Below are positions 37,296 through 48,046 of a DNA stretch of 64,000 nt, piece after piece. The first letter of the stretch is position 1; each line of letters begins with the position of its first letter. The notes under the pieces are model-generated. The model was not told the DNA's origin, ran no database searches, and worked only from the letters and a program-made list of their open reading frames with translations. Source of the DNA: Dyella japonica A8 (lineage in GTDB: Bacteria; Pseudomonadota; Gammaproteobacteria; Xanthomonadales; Rhodanobacteraceae); contig NZ_CP008884.1 in assembly GCF_000725385.1 (NCBI RefSeq), forward strand, positions 3,534,001 to 3,598,000. Reading direction: 5' to 3'. The position numbers and the translations under genes are program-made.

Positions 37296-38689
37296 GGTGC
37301 GCGTTCGTTCCAGCCGCCTCCGAGCACTTTATACAAAGTGACCCGGTTGGTCTGCTCGGCCAGCCGCGTCGCGATCAGTTGTTGCTGCGCGCTGTACAGC
37401 GCACGCTGCGTCACCAGCGACTCCAGGTAGCTGTCCCGCCCCGCGCGATAACGCGCCCTGGACAGTTCATCCGCCCGCGCTGCCGCGCTCTCCAGTGCCT
37501 CCTGTGCCTGGCGCTGGTCGGCCAGCGTGCCGGTCAGCACCAGCGCATCGGCGACTTCGCGAAAGCCGGTCTGGATGGCTTTCTCGTACTGCGCCAGCGC
37601 GATCTGCTGGTCGGCCTTGGCGCCCGCGAGCTGTGCCGTGAGCCGGCCGCCCTGGAAAATCGGCACGGTAATCTGCGGCATGAACGTCCAGGCACCGCTA
37701 CCGCCTTTGAAGAGGCCAGAGAGACCGGTGCTCGCCGTGCCCGCGCTGCCGGTGAGCTGGATGGAGGGGAAGAATGCCGCCCGCGCCGCGCCGACATCCG
37801 CATTGGCCGCACGCAGCAGGTGTTCCGTCTGCAGGATGTCGGGCCGGCGCAGCAGCACGTCGGAAGGCAGTCCCGCCGGCAAGGCACCCAGCATGGTGAC
37901 GCCGCCATTCAGGCCATCGGGCAGCAGCGATTCATCCAGTGGCGCGCCCACCAGCAGGCGCAAGGCATTGGTGTCCTGCGCCACCTGACCGGCGTAGCGG
38001 GCCATATCAGCACGCGCGCTTTCCACGGTGGTCTGCGCCTGGCTCAGGTCCAGCTGGGATGCGGCGCCCAACGCATGTCGCTGCTGTGTCAGATGGAACG
38101 ACGCCTCCTGGTTGTCGCGCGTGGCCTGGGCCACTTTCAGCGACTCCTGATCCGCCGCCAGCGTGAGGTACGCATTGGCCACCTCGGCGATCAGGCTCAG
38201 TTGCGCGCTGCGCCGTGATTCGTCCTGCGCAAGGTACCGTTCCAGCGCGGCCGTGCTCAGCGAGTGCACGCGGCCGAACAGGTCCAGTTCGAAGTTGGCC
38301 GTGCCCAGCTCCACACTTGCCTGATCACTGACTGCCTGGCCGCTGCCACCTGTGCGGGTGGACTGGCCAACCACGTTGATCGACGGCACGCGGTCGGCAC
38401 GCTGGATGCGGTACTGCGCACGCGCCTTCTCCACGTTCAGTATCGCCACGCGCAGGTCGCGGTTGTTGTCCAGTGACAGCTCGATCAGGTGCGCCAGCTT
38501 CGGATCGGTGAAGAACTGGCGCCAACCGATATCCGACGCACGCCCCGGCACGCCGGCGGCTGCCTCCGGCAGAGGCCAGACGGCGGGGATATCCGCCTGC
38601 GCGGCCGGCAGTTTCGGCGCCATGTTCACGCAACCGCCGATGACCAGGGCGATCGCCGCACAGCACGCGGTGAGGATGGGCTTAGTCAT
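37292..38689 (-). CDS. RND efflux outer-membrane factor (NodT family lipoprotein)
   Basis: A 465-residue TolC/OprM-type protein that forms the outer-membrane exit duct. A lipoprotein signal peptide (lipobox IGGC, Cys20) and two long outer-membrane efflux repeats (for example [40 protein letters not shown]) are present. Its ATG lies inside the end of the RND pump gene (8-base overlap), and it overlaps the TetR gene at the other end, so the genes are translationally coupled. Confidence 0.93.
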   Translation of the reverse strand: MTKPILTACCAAIALVIGGCVNMAPKLPAAQADIPAVWPLPEAAAGVPGRASDIGWRQFFTDPKLAHLIELSLDNNRDLRVAILNVEKARAQYRIQRADRVPSINVVGQSTRTGGSGQAVSDQASVELGTANFELDLFGRVHSLSTAALERYLAQDESRRSAQLSLIAEVANAYLTLAADQESLKVAQATRDNQEASFHLTQQRHALGAASQLDLSQAQTTVESARADMARYAGQVAQDTNALRLLVGAPLDESLLPDGLNGGVTMLGALPAGLPSDVLLRRPDILQTEHLLRAANADVGAARAAFFPSIQLTGSAGTASTGLSGLFKGGSGAWTFMPQITVPIFQGGRLTAQLAGAKADQQIALAQYEKAIQTGFREVADALVLTGTLADQRQAQEALESAAARADELSRARYRAGRDSYLESLVTQRALYSAQQQLIATRLAEQTNRVTLYKVLGGGWNERAP

Positions 38690-41600
38690 GGGTCATCTCC
38701 CCCATCGCCTGTGCCGTGTTGGCTGGCGCTTTCTTCCTGACGAACACGCGCTGCACCGTCACGAAGAACAGCGGCACGAAGAAAATGCCCAGCGCGGTAC
38801 CGGCGATCATGCCGCCCAGCACGCCGGTGCCGATCGCGCGCTGCGCACCCGAGCCCGCACCGGCGGCCAGCGCCAGCGGCAGCACGCCCAGTCCGAACGC
38901 CAGCGACGTCATCAGGATCGGACGCAGGCGCGTGCGCACCGCCAGCAGCGTGGCGGCAATCAGCGCCATGCCCTTCTCCAGGTTCTCCTTGGCGAACTCC
39001 ACGATCAGGATTGCGTTCTTGCTCGACAGGCCCACCGTGGTGAGCATCGCCACCTGGAAGTACACATCGCGGTCCAGGCCACGGAAATACGCCGCCGTCA
39101 CCGTGCCGAGAATGCCCAGCGGCGCCACCAGCAGCACGGCGGTGGGAATGGACCAGCTCTCGTACAGCGCCGCCAGGCACAGGAACACCACCAGCACCGA
39201 CAAGGTGTACAGCAGCGGCGCCTGCGCACCGGCTTCGCGTTCCTGGTACGACTGGCCGGTCCATTCCATGCCGATGCCGTGCGGCAGCGCCGCCACCAGC
39301 TTCTCGACCTCGGCCATGGCCACGCCCGAGCTCACGCCCGGCGCGGCCTCGCCGTTGATCTCCATGGCCGACGCGCCGTTGTAGCGCTCCAGGCGCGGCG
39401 AGCCGAAGTCCCAGCGCGTGCTGGCAAAGGCACGGAACGGCACCATCGCGCCGCTGGCGTTGCGCACAGACCACTTCTCGAAGTCTTCCGGCGCCATGCG
39501 GAACGGCGCGTCGGCCTGCACGAACACGCGCTTCACGCGGCCGCGGTCCATGAAGTCGTCGATGTACTGACCACCCCAGGCCATCGTCAGGGTGTCGTTG
39601 ATGTCGCCGATGGCCAGCCCCTGCGCCGCTGCCTTGCGGTAATCCACGTCGATGCGGAATTGCGGCGTATCGTCCTGGCCGTTGGCGCGCACGTTGGCGA
39701 GCAGCTTGTTCTGCGCCGCCGCCTGCACGAACTGATTGCGCGCCTCGACCAGCGCCGCGTGGCCGAGCCCGGCGTTGTCCTTCAGGTAGAAGTCGAAGCC
39801 GGCCGAGTTGCCCAGTTCCGGCACGGCCGGCGGCGCAAAGGCAAACACCATCGCCTGCTTGATCTGGCTGAAGGCGCCCATGGCGCGTCCGGTGACGGCA
39901 TCCAGGCTCAGGTCGTGGCCGTGGCGCAGGCTCCAGTCCTTCAACTGCACGAACGCCATGCCCGTGTTCTGGCCGCCGCCGGCAAAACTGAAGCCCTGCA
40001 CGGAGAACACCGAATCCACCGCCGGATCGTCCATGAATTGCTTCTCCACGCGGCCCATCACCTGCCCCGTGCTCTCGGTGGTGGCGCCCACGGGCGCCTG
40101 CACCATGGCGAAGACAAAGCCCTGGTCTTCCATCGGCAGGAACGAGGTGGGCAGGCGCAGGAACACCACCACCATGGCGGCGCTCATCACCACGAACACC
40201 AGCAGGAAGCGCCGGCCCCGCGCGAGGATGCCGCCGACACTGCGCTCGTACTTCTGCGTGCCCTGGTCGAACTTGCGATTGAACCAGCCAAAGAAGCCAC
40301 GATCGGATGCGTGATGGCCCTTCGCGATGGGCTTGAGCAGGGTGGCGCACAGCGCCGGTGTCAACACAATGGCCACCAGCACCGACAAGGCCATCGACGA
40401 CACGATGGTCACCGAGAACTGGCGATAAATCACACCGGTGGAGCCGCTGAGGAAGGCCATCGGCACGAACACCGCCGACAGCACCAGGGCGATGCCCACC
40501 AGTGCGCCGGTGATCTGCGACATCGACTTGCGCGTGGCTTCCAGGGGCGAGAGCCCCTCTTCGCTCATCACGCGCTCGACGTTCTCCACCACCACGATGG
40601 CGTCGTCCACCAGCAGGCCAATGGCCAGCACCATGGCGAACATGGTCAGCATGTTGATGGAGTAGCCCATGGCCGCCAGCACGCCGAACGTGCCCAGCAA
40701 CACCACCGGCACCGCGATGGTGGGAATCAGCGTGGCCCGGAAGTTCTGCAGGAACAGATACATCACCAGGAACACCAGCACGATGGCTTCCAGCAGCGTC
40801 TTGATCACGCCCTTGATCGACACCTTCACGAACGGTGTGGTGTCGAACGCAACCACCGACTTCACCCCGCGCGGGAACGAGGGCTCCATCTGCTTGAGGG
40901 CCGCCGTCACGCGCTCGGCCGTGGCCAGCGCGTTGGCGCCGGAGGTGAGCGAGACGGCAATGCCAGTGGCCGGCTTGCCGTTGTACTTGCTGGTGAAGCC
41001 GTACTCCTGCAGGCCAAGCTCCACACGCGCCACGTCGCCCAGGGTCAGCACCGAGCCGTCCGTATTGCTGCGGACCACGATGTTGCGAAACTGCTCGGGC
41101 GTCTGCAGGCGTTGCTGCGCGATCACCGTGGCATTGAGCTTCTGGCCCTTCACTGCCGGGTTGCCGCCGATCTGCCCCACGGCCACCTGCTGGTTCTGTG
41201 CACGCAGCGCCGCCACCACCTCGGCAGGCGTCAGCTTGTAGGTATCGAGCTTGTTCGGATCCAGCCAGATGCGCATGGCGTACTTGGAGCCGAACACCTC
41301 GATATTGCCCACGCCTTCCACGCGGCTGAGCGGATCGACCACGCTGGCGGTGACGAAGTCGGAGATGTCATCGCCATCCAGGCGTCCGTCCTCGGACACG
41401 AAGCCCACCACCATCAGGAAGCCCGAGCTCGACTTCACCACGTTGATGCCCTGCTGCTGCACGATCTGCGGCAGCAGCGGCGTGGCCAGCTGCAGCTTGT
41501 TCTGCACCTGCACCTGGGCGATGTCGGGGTTGGTGCCGTTCTGGAAGGTGAGCGTCACCTGCACCGAGCCACTGGAGTCGCTGGTGGCGGACATGTAGAT

Positions 41601-41825
41601 CAGGCCATCCAGGCCCTTCATGTTCTGCTCGATGACCTGCGTCACCGAGTCTTCCGCCGCCTGTGCGGACGCACCGGGATAGTTGGCGTTGATGGTCACC
41701 TGCGGCGGCGCGATCACCGGGTATTGCGATACCGGCAGGCGCAGCAGCGACAACGCACCGGCCAGCATGACGATGATGGCGATGACCCACGCGAAGATGG
41801 GGCGATCGATGAAAAACCGGGCCAT
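38682..41825 (-). CDS. RND multidrug efflux pump (AcrB/MexB-like, HAE1)
   Basis: A 1047-residue inner-membrane proton/drug antiporter, the usual size of AcrB. It starts [17 protein letters not shown] like other HAE1 pumps and has 12 transmembrane helices with two large periplasmic loops. The proton-relay aspartates are in [17 protein letters not shown] in helix 4, and the second half repeats the topology ([28 protein letters not shown]). It forms a tripartite exporter with the adaptor upstream (12-base gap) and the outer-membrane factor downstream (overlapping). Substrates are probably hydrophobic drugs or dyes but are not defined by sequence. Confidence 0.96.
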   Translation of the reverse strand: MARFFIDRPIFAWVIAIIVMLAGALSLLRLPVSQYPVIAPPQVTINANYPGASAQAAEDSVTQVIEQNMKGLDGLIYMSATSDSSGSVQVTLTFQNGTNPDIAQVQVQNKLQLATPLLPQIVQQQGINVVKSSSGFLMVVGFVSEDGRLDGDDISDFVTASVVDPLSRVEGVGNIEVFGSKYAMRIWLDPNKLDTYKLTPAEVVAALRAQNQQVAVGQIGGNPAVKGQKLNATVIAQQRLQTPEQFRNIVVRSNTDGSVLTLGDVARVELGLQEYGFTSKYNGKPATGIAVSLTSGANALATAERVTAALKQMEPSFPRGVKSVVAFDTTPFVKVSIKGVIKTLLEAIVLVFLVMYLFLQNFRATLIPTIAVPVVLLGTFGVLAAMGYSINMLTMFAMVLAIGLLVDDAIVVVENVERVMSEEGLSPLEATRKSMSQITGALVGIALVLSAVFVPMAFLSGSTGVIYRQFSVTIVSSMALSVLVAIVLTPALCATLLKPIAKGHHASDRGFFGWFNRKFDQGTQKYERSVGGILARGRRFLLVFVVMSAAMVVVFLRLPTSFLPMEDQGFVFAMVQAPVGATTESTGQVMGRVEKQFMDDPAVDSVFSVQGFSFAGGGQNTGMAFVQLKDWSLRHGHDLSLDAVTGRAMGAFSQIKQAMVFAFAPPAVPELGNSAGFDFYLKDNAGLGHAALVEARNQFVQAAAQNKLLANVRANGQDDTPQFRIDVDYRKAAAQGLAIGDINDTLTMAWGGQYIDDFMDRGRVKRVFVQADAPFRMAPEDFEKWSVRNASGAMVPFRAFASTRWDFGSPRLERYNGASAMEINGEAAPGVSSGVAMAEVEKLVAALPHGIGMEWTGQSYQEREAGAQAPLLYTLSVLVVFLCLAALYESWSIPTAVLLVAPLGILGTVTAAYFRGLDRDVYFQVAMLTTVGLSSKNAILIVEFAKENLEKGMALIAATLLAVRTRLRPILMTSLAFGLGVLPLALAAGAGSGAQRAIGTGVLGGMIAGTALGIFFVPLFFVTVQRVFVRKKAPANTAQAMGEMTHD

Positions 41826-41837
41826 GAGTCGAGATCC

Positions 41838-43028
41838 TTATTTGGCCACCGACGCCTGCGCCGCCCCGGCCGCAGCAGCGGCAGAAGCGGGCGCACCCGC
41901 TTCGGTGGCGTGCACAGCCATGCCGGGCTGGATCATCTGCAGCCCTTCCACGATCACCTTGTCGCCGGCCGCCAGGCCGCTTTCGACCAGCCACTGGTCG
42001 CCGATGGTGCGGCTCACCTGTACGTCGCGCAGCGCGGCCTTGCCGTCCTTGTCCACCACCATGGCCGTCGCGCCGCCCTTGGGGTCGCGTGCGATGCCCG
42101 GCTGCGGCACCAGCAGCGCCTGCGGGTTGCTGCCCTTGTCCAGCACGGCGCGCACGTACATGCCCGGCAGCAGCACATGTTCGGGATTGGGCACGATCAC
42201 GCGCAACGCAAAGCTGCCGGTGGTCGGGTCCACACTGACATCGGAAAACTGGAGCTTGCCTTGGTGCGCGTAGGGCGTGCCGTCTTCCAGCAGGATCTTC
42301 ACCGGCGTGCCGTCGGTTTCCTTCAGGGCGCCGGTGGCGATCTGCTTGCGCAACGCCAGCAGCTCGCTGCTGGACTGGGTCACGTCCACGTACACCGGGT
42401 CGAGTTGCTGCACGCGCGCCATGGGATCGGCCTGGTTGGCCGTCACCAGTGCGCCCGGCGTCACGCTGGATTTGCCGATGCGACCGGTGATCGGCGACAC
42501 GATGCGCGCAAAGGCCAGCGTCACGCCGGTGCTTTCCACCGACGCCTGCGCCGCGGCCACGTCGGCCTCGGCCTGTCGCCACGCGGCGGTGGCGTTCTCG
42601 TCGTCCTGCTTGCTCGCCGCATCGATGCGCGCCAGGTCGCTGGTGCGCCTGGCGTTGAGCTGTGCCGAATACAGCGCGGCCCTGGCCTTCGCGAGGGTGG
42701 CCTTGGCGTTGTTGTTGTCGGCGCGGTACTGGGCGTCCTCCAACTGATAGAGCGGCTGGCCGGCCTTCACCATCGCGCCCTCTTCGAACAGGCGCTGCTT
42801 GATGATGCCGTTCACCTGCGGCCGGACCTCCGCCATCAGGAAGGCGTTGGTGCGTCCCGGCAGCTCGCGGGTGACCGTGACTGGCCGCGGCTTGAGCGTG
42901 ACCACGGTGACCTCGGCGGCGCCGCCGTGCGGCGCCTGGGTCTTGCCGCTGCAGGCCGCCAGCGCCATCGCGGCCGGAACCAGGACACTCGCCAACCATG
43001 GGCGCAAAAACCTGCGTACGAGAGACAT
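41838..43028 (-). CDS. RND efflux periplasmic adaptor (AcrA/MexA-like lipoprotein)
   Basis: A 396-residue membrane fusion protein. The lipoprotein signal peptide ends in LAAC (Cys26). Next come the barrel-sandwich halves (VRPQVNGIIKQRLFEEGAMV and FARIVSPITGRIGKSSVTPG) around the alpha-helical hairpin, then the beta-barrel and membrane-proximal domains. It links the RND pump to the outer-membrane duct. It is the first gene of the operon, preceded by the TetR-type operator, and has an Ala-rich tail of no known role. Confidence 0.94.
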   Translation of the reverse strand: MSLVRRFLRPWLASVLVPAAMALAACSGKTQAPHGGAAEVTVVTLKPRPVTVTRELPGRTNAFLMAEVRPQVNGIIKQRLFEEGAMVKAGQPLYQLEDAQYRADNNNAKATLAKARAALYSAQLNARRTSDLARIDAASKQDDENATAAWRQAEADVAAAQASVESTGVTLAFARIVSPITGRIGKSSVTPGALVTANQADPMARVQQLDPVYVDVTQSSSELLALRKQIATGALKETDGTPVKILLEDGTPYAHQGKLQFSDVSVDPTTGSFALRVIVPNPEHVLLPGMYVRAVLDKGSNPQALLVPQPGIARDPKGGATAMVVDKDGKAALRDVQVSRTIGDQWLVESGLAAGDKVIVEGLQMIQPGMAVHATEAGAPASAAAAAGAAQASVAK

Positions 43029-43076
43029 AGCGGTAGCCTCAGTCCCGTGGGGAGGGGACGGTGCAAAAACGAGAGT

Positions 43077-43088
43077 GAATGATCATTC
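43077..43088 (-). promoter_or_regulatory. TetR-type operator in front of the first RND operon
   Basis: GAATGATCATTC is a perfect 12-bp palindrome 49 bases upstream of the adaptor start. It overlaps a plausible promoter read on the minus strand (TTTACT about 18 bases before AATGAT). The operon's own TetR gene (36669-37295) is the likely ligand. The rest of the space up to 43373 shows no other clear element. Confidence 0.65.
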
Positions 43089-43373
43089 TCATTTTCGAAC
43101 TGGTGAGTAAAGTTAGTCAACCCTGACGGAGGTCATGCCTGGAACAGGCCCGACGCCTCGGTTTGCTTGCGGCTAACTGACTGTCCCATCGGCTAAATGG
43201 GCAACCACGCAAGCGGACCCGCGCGCGGATCGCTTCCCTGCAGCCTCATGTGTCCTTTGCCGGCACCTTGGCAGCCGGGTGCGCTCCGCGCCAATGCCGG
43301 AAGCCACACCCTTGCCGGTGCGAGAGTCGTAACAAAATGCGACCAGACCCGGTGATCCGGGCCTGGGGCAAGG

Positions 43374-44864
43374 TCAACGGGCGCCCTGCCCGTCCCGCGA
43401 CGGAACGCCATCGCCTCGCCCGCCGACGGTTTCATCGCTCGGCGTACCCATCGCCTGGTACAGCGCCGCGGTATCGATCAGGCGCGCCGCGGTCGCCTGG
43501 ATGGCCTGCACGCGCGCGTTCTGCCAGCGTTGCTCGCTGGCCACCGTGACCGGGTAGGACACAGAACCCAGCCGATAGCGCTGCTGCGCATCGTCGTTGG
43601 ACTGCCGCGCCGAGGTCTCGCCGCCTTCCGCGGCCTTGAGCGCAAGCGCGTCCTGGTCGAGTGCGGTGAGCGTATCGGCAACGTTCTGGAACGCGCCCAG
43701 CACGGTCTGCTGGTACTGCGCGATCGCCGCCTCGTAGTTCGCGATGGCCGCCTTGCGCTGCGCACGCAACGCGCCGCCGTGGAAGATCGGCTGGGTAAGG
43801 CCGGCGGTGGCGCCCCAGATGGTCCCTGCCCCCGTGAAAAGCCTGGCGCGATCAAACGCCCCCGTGCCCAGCGACGCGCTCAGCGAAAGATGCGGAAACA
43901 TGTTGCCGGTGGCCACGCCGACCTGCGCGGACGTCGCGCGCACGTTCGCCTCCGCCGCCAGCACATCCGGCCGCTGGCTCAGCAACTCGGACGGCACGAC
44001 TACCGGCACGTCGGCCGGCAGGCTCAGGCTGGCCAGCGTCAGCACGGCCGGCGACTGATCCGGCGTGCGCCCCATCAGCACGGCAAGCGCGTGGCGTTCG
44101 CGCAGGGCCTGCGCGCGCAGGCCGGGCAAACCGGCATCGATGGATGCAGCGTTGCGCTGTGCCCCCAGCACGTCTTCATGCGCGGCGGCGCCGAGCCGGT
44201 AAGCCTTGTCGGCAAGGTCCACCTGCTCGCGCGCCAGCGTGGACAACCGCTCCGTGGCACTCACCTGCTCCGCCAGCGACGACGCACGCACGGCGCTGAT
44301 CACGATATTGGCGGCAAGCGCACGCCTTGCCGCATCGAACTGGTACGACTGTGCGTCCACCTGCGCCGCGGCCTGCTTCACCTCGTTACGCGAGACGCCG
44401 AACAGGTCGAAGTCGTAACCCAGCTGCAACTGCCCCGCGAAGACGTTGTAGATGTTGGTCGGCCGGCCGATATTGGGCAGGCCCAGCGCGCGCTGGCGAC
44501 TCACCTGGCCACCGGCATCCAGCGAAGGCCACAAGGCGTTGCCCACTTCGGCGCGATATTGCTGACGCACCGATTCCAGCGTGTGCCGCGTCGCCTCCAG
44601 CGACGGGCTGTTGCGCAGGCCTTCGTCGACCATCGCGTCCAGTTCTGCCGAGCCATAGGCATGCCACCACACGGGCACGGCCGGGACGCCAGCGGTGAAG
44701 CGCTGCGACACGCCGCCGGCTTCGGCACTGGCGACAGGCGCCGGTGCCACGGTGTAGCTGGCGGGTTCCGGCGCCTTGGGTGGCTTGGCCGGCGGCGCGA
44801 ACGAACAACCGGCCAGCGCGGCGGCCACGGCAAGCGCCAGCAGGTGACGGGGGAAACGCTTCAT
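43374..44864 (-). CDS. RND efflux outer-membrane factor 2 (NodT family lipoprotein)
   Basis: A 496-residue TolC/OprM-type lipoprotein (MKRFPRHLLALAVAAALAGC, Cys20) with two efflux repeats; the second includes LTQPIFHGGALRAQRKAAIA. The last ~20 residues are polar. The ATG at 44864 overlaps the TGA of the RND pump gene by ATGA and has AAGGAG upstream, so it is chosen over a start at 44909. It is the last gene of the second efflux operon, and 345 bases separate it from the first operon's start. Confidence 0.92.
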   Translation of the reverse strand: MKRFPRHLLALAVAAALAGCSFAPPAKPPKAPEPASYTVAPAPVASAEAGGVSQRFTAGVPAVPVWWHAYGSAELDAMVDEGLRNSPSLEATRHTLESVRQQYRAEVGNALWPSLDAGGQVSRQRALGLPNIGRPTNIYNVFAGQLQLGYDFDLFGVSRNEVKQAAAQVDAQSYQFDAARRALAANIVISAVRASSLAEQVSATERLSTLAREQVDLADKAYRLGAAAHEDVLGAQRNAASIDAGLPGLRAQALRERHALAVLMGRTPDQSPAVLTLASLSLPADVPVVVPSELLSQRPDVLAAEANVRATSAQVGVATGNMFPHLSLSASLGTGAFDRARLFTGAGTIWGATAGLTQPIFHGGALRAQRKAAIANYEAAIAQYQQTVLGAFQNVADTLTALDQDALALKAAEGGETSARQSNDDAQQRYRLGSVSYPVTVASEQRWQNARVQAIQATAARLIDTAALYQAMGTPSDETVGGRGDGVPSRDGQGAR

Positions 44865-47800
44865 GGGGCAATCTCCTTCGGCGCTTCGTCGGCACGCACG
44901 CGATACCACGCGGCGTACAGCGCCGGCAGATAGAACAAGGTAAGCACGGTGGCGACGGTGATGCCGCCCATCAATGCGGTGGCCATGGGGCCGAAGAAGT
45001 TGCTGCGCAACAGCGGAATCAGCGCGAGCACCGCCGCCGCGGCGGTGAGCGTGATGGGGCGGAACCGTCGCACCGTGGCGCCCACGATCGCCTCCCAGCG
45101 TGGATGACCCTCGCGGATGTCCTGCTCGATCTGGTCCACCAGGATCACCGAGTTGCGCATGATGATGCCGAACATGGCGATGGTGCCCAGCAGGGCGACG
45201 AAGCCGAACGGCTGGCGGAACATCAGCAGCGACACGATCACGCCGATCAGGCCCAGCGGCGCGGTGAGCACCACCATGAAGGTGCGGCCGATGCTTTGCA
45301 GCTGGATCATCAGCAAGGTGAGCACTGCGATCACCAGCAGCGGCATTTGCGCGTTGATGGAGCCCTGCGCCTTGGCGTTCTGCTCCACCGAGCCACCCAC
45401 TTCGATGCGATAACCCACCGGCAGGTGGCTGCGCAGTTCACCCAGCTTCGCGTCGATGGCGTTGGTCACGTCCAGGCCCTGTGCGCCGTTGCGCGTGTCG
45501 GCCTGCACGGTAATCGACGGCTGGCGGTCACGTTCCCAGATCACGCCATATTCCAGCCCGTAGCGCACATGGCCAAGCTGCGCCAGCGGAATGGCCTGGC
45601 CGTTGGGCGTGGGCAGCGCGAGCTGTTCGATCTGGTCGGGATGCACGCGCTCGTTCTTCGGGGCACGCAGGTCCACCGCGATCAGCTTGTCGCGCTCGCG
45701 GTACTGCGTGACGGTGGTGCCCGACAGGGACAGCGCCAGGAAGTTGGCGACATCCTGCGAACTGATGCCCAGCTGCCGCGCCTTTGCCTGGTCGATCTCG
45801 AAGCGCACCGAGCGTTCGGCCGGCTCGTCCCAGTCGAACTGCACGTTGCGCGTGCGCGGGTCGGCGCGCACCACGCCAGCCACCTTTTCGGCAATGCCGC
45901 GCACCGTGGCGATGTCATCGCCGTTGATGCGGAACTGCACGGGAAAGCCTACCGGCGGTCCGTTCTCCAGCCGACTGACGCGGGTGCGCACGGCGCTGAA
46001 ATCATGCGCCAGCACGCCGTCGAGATAGCCCGCCAGGGCTTCGCGCTGCTGCACGTCCCTGGCGGTCACCACGAACTGCGCGAAGTTGGGCTGGGCCAGC
46101 TGCTGGTCCAGCGGCAGGTAGAAGCGCGGCGCGCCGCTGCCCACGAAACTCACGTAGTTGGCGACTTCCTTGCGCTGCTTCAGCACGTTTTCCATGCGCT
46201 TGACCTGCACCAGCGTGGCATCGAACGAAGCGCCTTCGGGCAGGCGCAGGTCCACCAGCAGTTCGGGGCGGTCGGAGCTGGGGAAGAACTGCTTGGGCAC
46301 CAGCCCGAAGCCCGCCATCGACACCACGAACAAAGCCACGGTCACCACCAGCACCAGCACGCGGTGCCTTAGGCAGGCATCCAGCATGCGGCGAAAGCGC
46401 TGGTAGAACGCCGTGCCGTAGATGTCGATGTCACCGCCGTGCGCCGGGACGGCCAGCGCCTTCGCGCGGCGCGCATCGCGCCAGCGCGCCGGCAGGAAAC
46501 GCGCCCACCATTCGTCGCCGGGCTTCGCCCGTGCATGGTGCTCGGGCAGCATGTGATAGCCCAGCAGCGGAATCACGATCACCGCCGCCAGCCAGGACAC
46601 CAGCAAGGCGATGGCGGATACCTCGAAGATCGAGCGCGTGTACTCGCCCGTGCCGGACTTGGCCAGCGCAATGGGCAGGAAGCCCGACACCGTCACCAGC
46701 GTGCCGGTGAGCATGGGAAATGCCGTGCTGGTATAGGCGAACGCGGCCGCGCGCAGGCGGCTCCAGCCCTGCTCCAGCTTCACGGACATCATCTCCACCG
46801 CGATGATCGCGTCGTCCACCAGCAGGCCCAGCGCCAGCACCAGCGTGCCGAGCGACACCTTGTGCAGGCCAATGCCGAACAATTCCATGCACAGCGCCGT
46901 GGCGGCGAGCACGAACGGAATGGAGATCACCACCACCATGCCGGTGCGAAAGCCCAGGCTGAGCAGGCTGACCAGCAACACGATGGCCACCGCTTCGGCG
47001 ACGGACTCAAGGAAGTCGTCCACTGAATGCGACACCGCGTGCGGCATGCTGGTGACTTCGTTGAGCTTGAGGCCGGCAGGCAGGCGCTTCTGCAGGTCCA
47101 CCGTGGCCTTGTCCAGCGCCTGGCCCAGATGGATCACATCGCCGCCCGGCTGCATGGTGATGCCGATGCCCAGCACCTGCTGCGACATGAAGCGCATCTG
47201 CTGGCTCGGCGGATCATCGTAGCCACGCCGCACGGTGGCCATGTCGCCCAGGCGGAAGCTGCGGCCGTTGATGCGCAGCAAGGTGTTTTCCAGCGCGGCG
47301 ACGTCGTTGAACTGCCCACTGGGTCGCACGTATACGCGGTCATCGGCGGTGGTGATGATGCCGGCCGAGGCCACCGCGTTCTGTTCGTTGATGGCCTGTG
47401 CGATCTGCTGCGGCGTGATACCCAGTTGGGACAGTTTCGCGTTGGCTATCTCGATGGTGATGCGCTGGTTCTGGTCGCCCAGGAAATCCACCTTGCCCAC
47501 GCCCGGCACACGCAGCAGCTCCGCACGCAACTGGTCCGCGTAGTCATGCAGCTGCGCGGGCGAAAAACCATCGCCCTCCAGCGCATAGATGTTGGTATAG
47601 ACGTCGCCGAACTCGTCGTTAAAGAACGGCCCCTGCACGCCCGGCGGCAATTGCGCGGCGATATCGCCCACTTTCTTGCGCACCTGGTACCAGGTATCGG
47701 GCACGCTGGACGCCGGCGCGGAATCCTTGATGTTGAAGAAGATCAGCGACTCGCCGGGGCGCGAGTAGCTGCGCAGGAAATCGATGGATGGCGTCTCCTG

Positions 47801-48046
47801 CAGCTTGCGCGAGATGCGGTCGGTGACCTGCTCCTGCACCTGCTTCGCGTCGGCGCCCGGCCAGTAGGTCTGCACCACCATCACCTTGAAGGTGAACGGT
47901 GGATCCTCCGACTGAGACAGCCGGCTGTACGAAAGCATGCCGAACAGCGCGACCATCACCATGATGAAGAACACCAGCGACTGGTGTCGCAGCGCCCAGG
48001 CCGAGAGATTGAAGCGGCCTTCCTCGTGGGGAGACTGCGCGCTCAC
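44861..48046 (-). CDS. RND efflux pump 2 (TriC/MdtB-like branch)
   Basis: A 1061-residue inner-membrane antiporter. It starts with a short cytoplasmic tail (MSAQSPHEEGRFNLSAWALR), unlike the first pump, and belongs to a different RND branch (SEDPPFTFKVMVVQTYWPGA, as in TriC-like pumps). The helix-4 motif [19 protein letters not shown] holds the acidic pair. Twelve transmembrane helices and two periplasmic loops are present. Its ATG overlaps the adaptor gene's end by 4 bases, and the outer-membrane factor gene overlaps its end. Substrates are unknown. Confidence 0.95.
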   Translation of the reverse strand: MSAQSPHEEGRFNLSAWALRHQSLVFFIMVMVALFGMLSYSRLSQSEDPPFTFKVMVVQTYWPGADAKQVQEQVTDRISRKLQETPSIDFLRSYSRPGESLIFFNIKDSAPASSVPDTWYQVRKKVGDIAAQLPPGVQGPFFNDEFGDVYTNIYALEGDGFSPAQLHDYADQLRAELLRVPGVGKVDFLGDQNQRITIEIANAKLSQLGITPQQIAQAINEQNAVASAGIITTADDRVYVRPSGQFNDVAALENTLLRINGRSFRLGDMATVRRGYDDPPSQQMRFMSQQVLGIGITMQPGGDVIHLGQALDKATVDLQKRLPAGLKLNEVTSMPHAVSHSVDDFLESVAEAVAIVLLVSLLSLGFRTGMVVVISIPFVLAATALCMELFGIGLHKVSLGTLVLALGLLVDDAIIAVEMMSVKLEQGWSRLRAAAFAYTSTAFPMLTGTLVTVSGFLPIALAKSGTGEYTRSIFEVSAIALLVSWLAAVIVIPLLGYHMLPEHHARAKPGDEWWARFLPARWRDARRAKALAVPAHGGDIDIYGTAFYQRFRRMLDACLRHRVLVLVVTVALFVVSMAGFGLVPKQFFPSSDRPELLVDLRLPEGASFDATLVQVKRMENVLKQRKEVANYVSFVGSGAPRFYLPLDQQLAQPNFAQFVVTARDVQQREALAGYLDGVLAHDFSAVRTRVSRLENGPPVGFPVQFRINGDDIATVRGIAEKVAGVVRADPRTRNVQFDWDEPAERSVRFEIDQAKARQLGISSQDVANFLALSLSGTTVTQYRERDKLIAVDLRAPKNERVHPDQIEQLALPTPNGQAIPLAQLGHVRYGLEYGVIWERDRQPSITVQADTRNGAQGLDVTNAIDAKLGELRSHLPVGYRIEVGGSVEQNAKAQGSINAQMPLLVIAVLTLLMIQLQSIGRTFMVVLTAPLGLIGVIVSLLMFRQPFGFVALLGTIAMFGIIMRNSVILVDQIEQDIREGHPRWEAIVGATVRRFRPITLTAAAAVLALIPLLRSNFFGPMATALMGGITVATVLTLFYLPALYAAWYRVRADEAPKEIAP

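Noticed and set aside
38352..43082. A 1576-codon plus-strand frame opposite the first RND operon
   Set aside because: It is the GC-rich antisense of clear RND pump and adaptor genes; its translation is low-complexity (His/Arg/Gln rich) with no domain.
43345..43358. CCCGG-TGAT-CCGGG hairpin as a terminator of the second efflux operon
   Set aside because: The stem is only 5 bp and no T-run follows on the minus strand.
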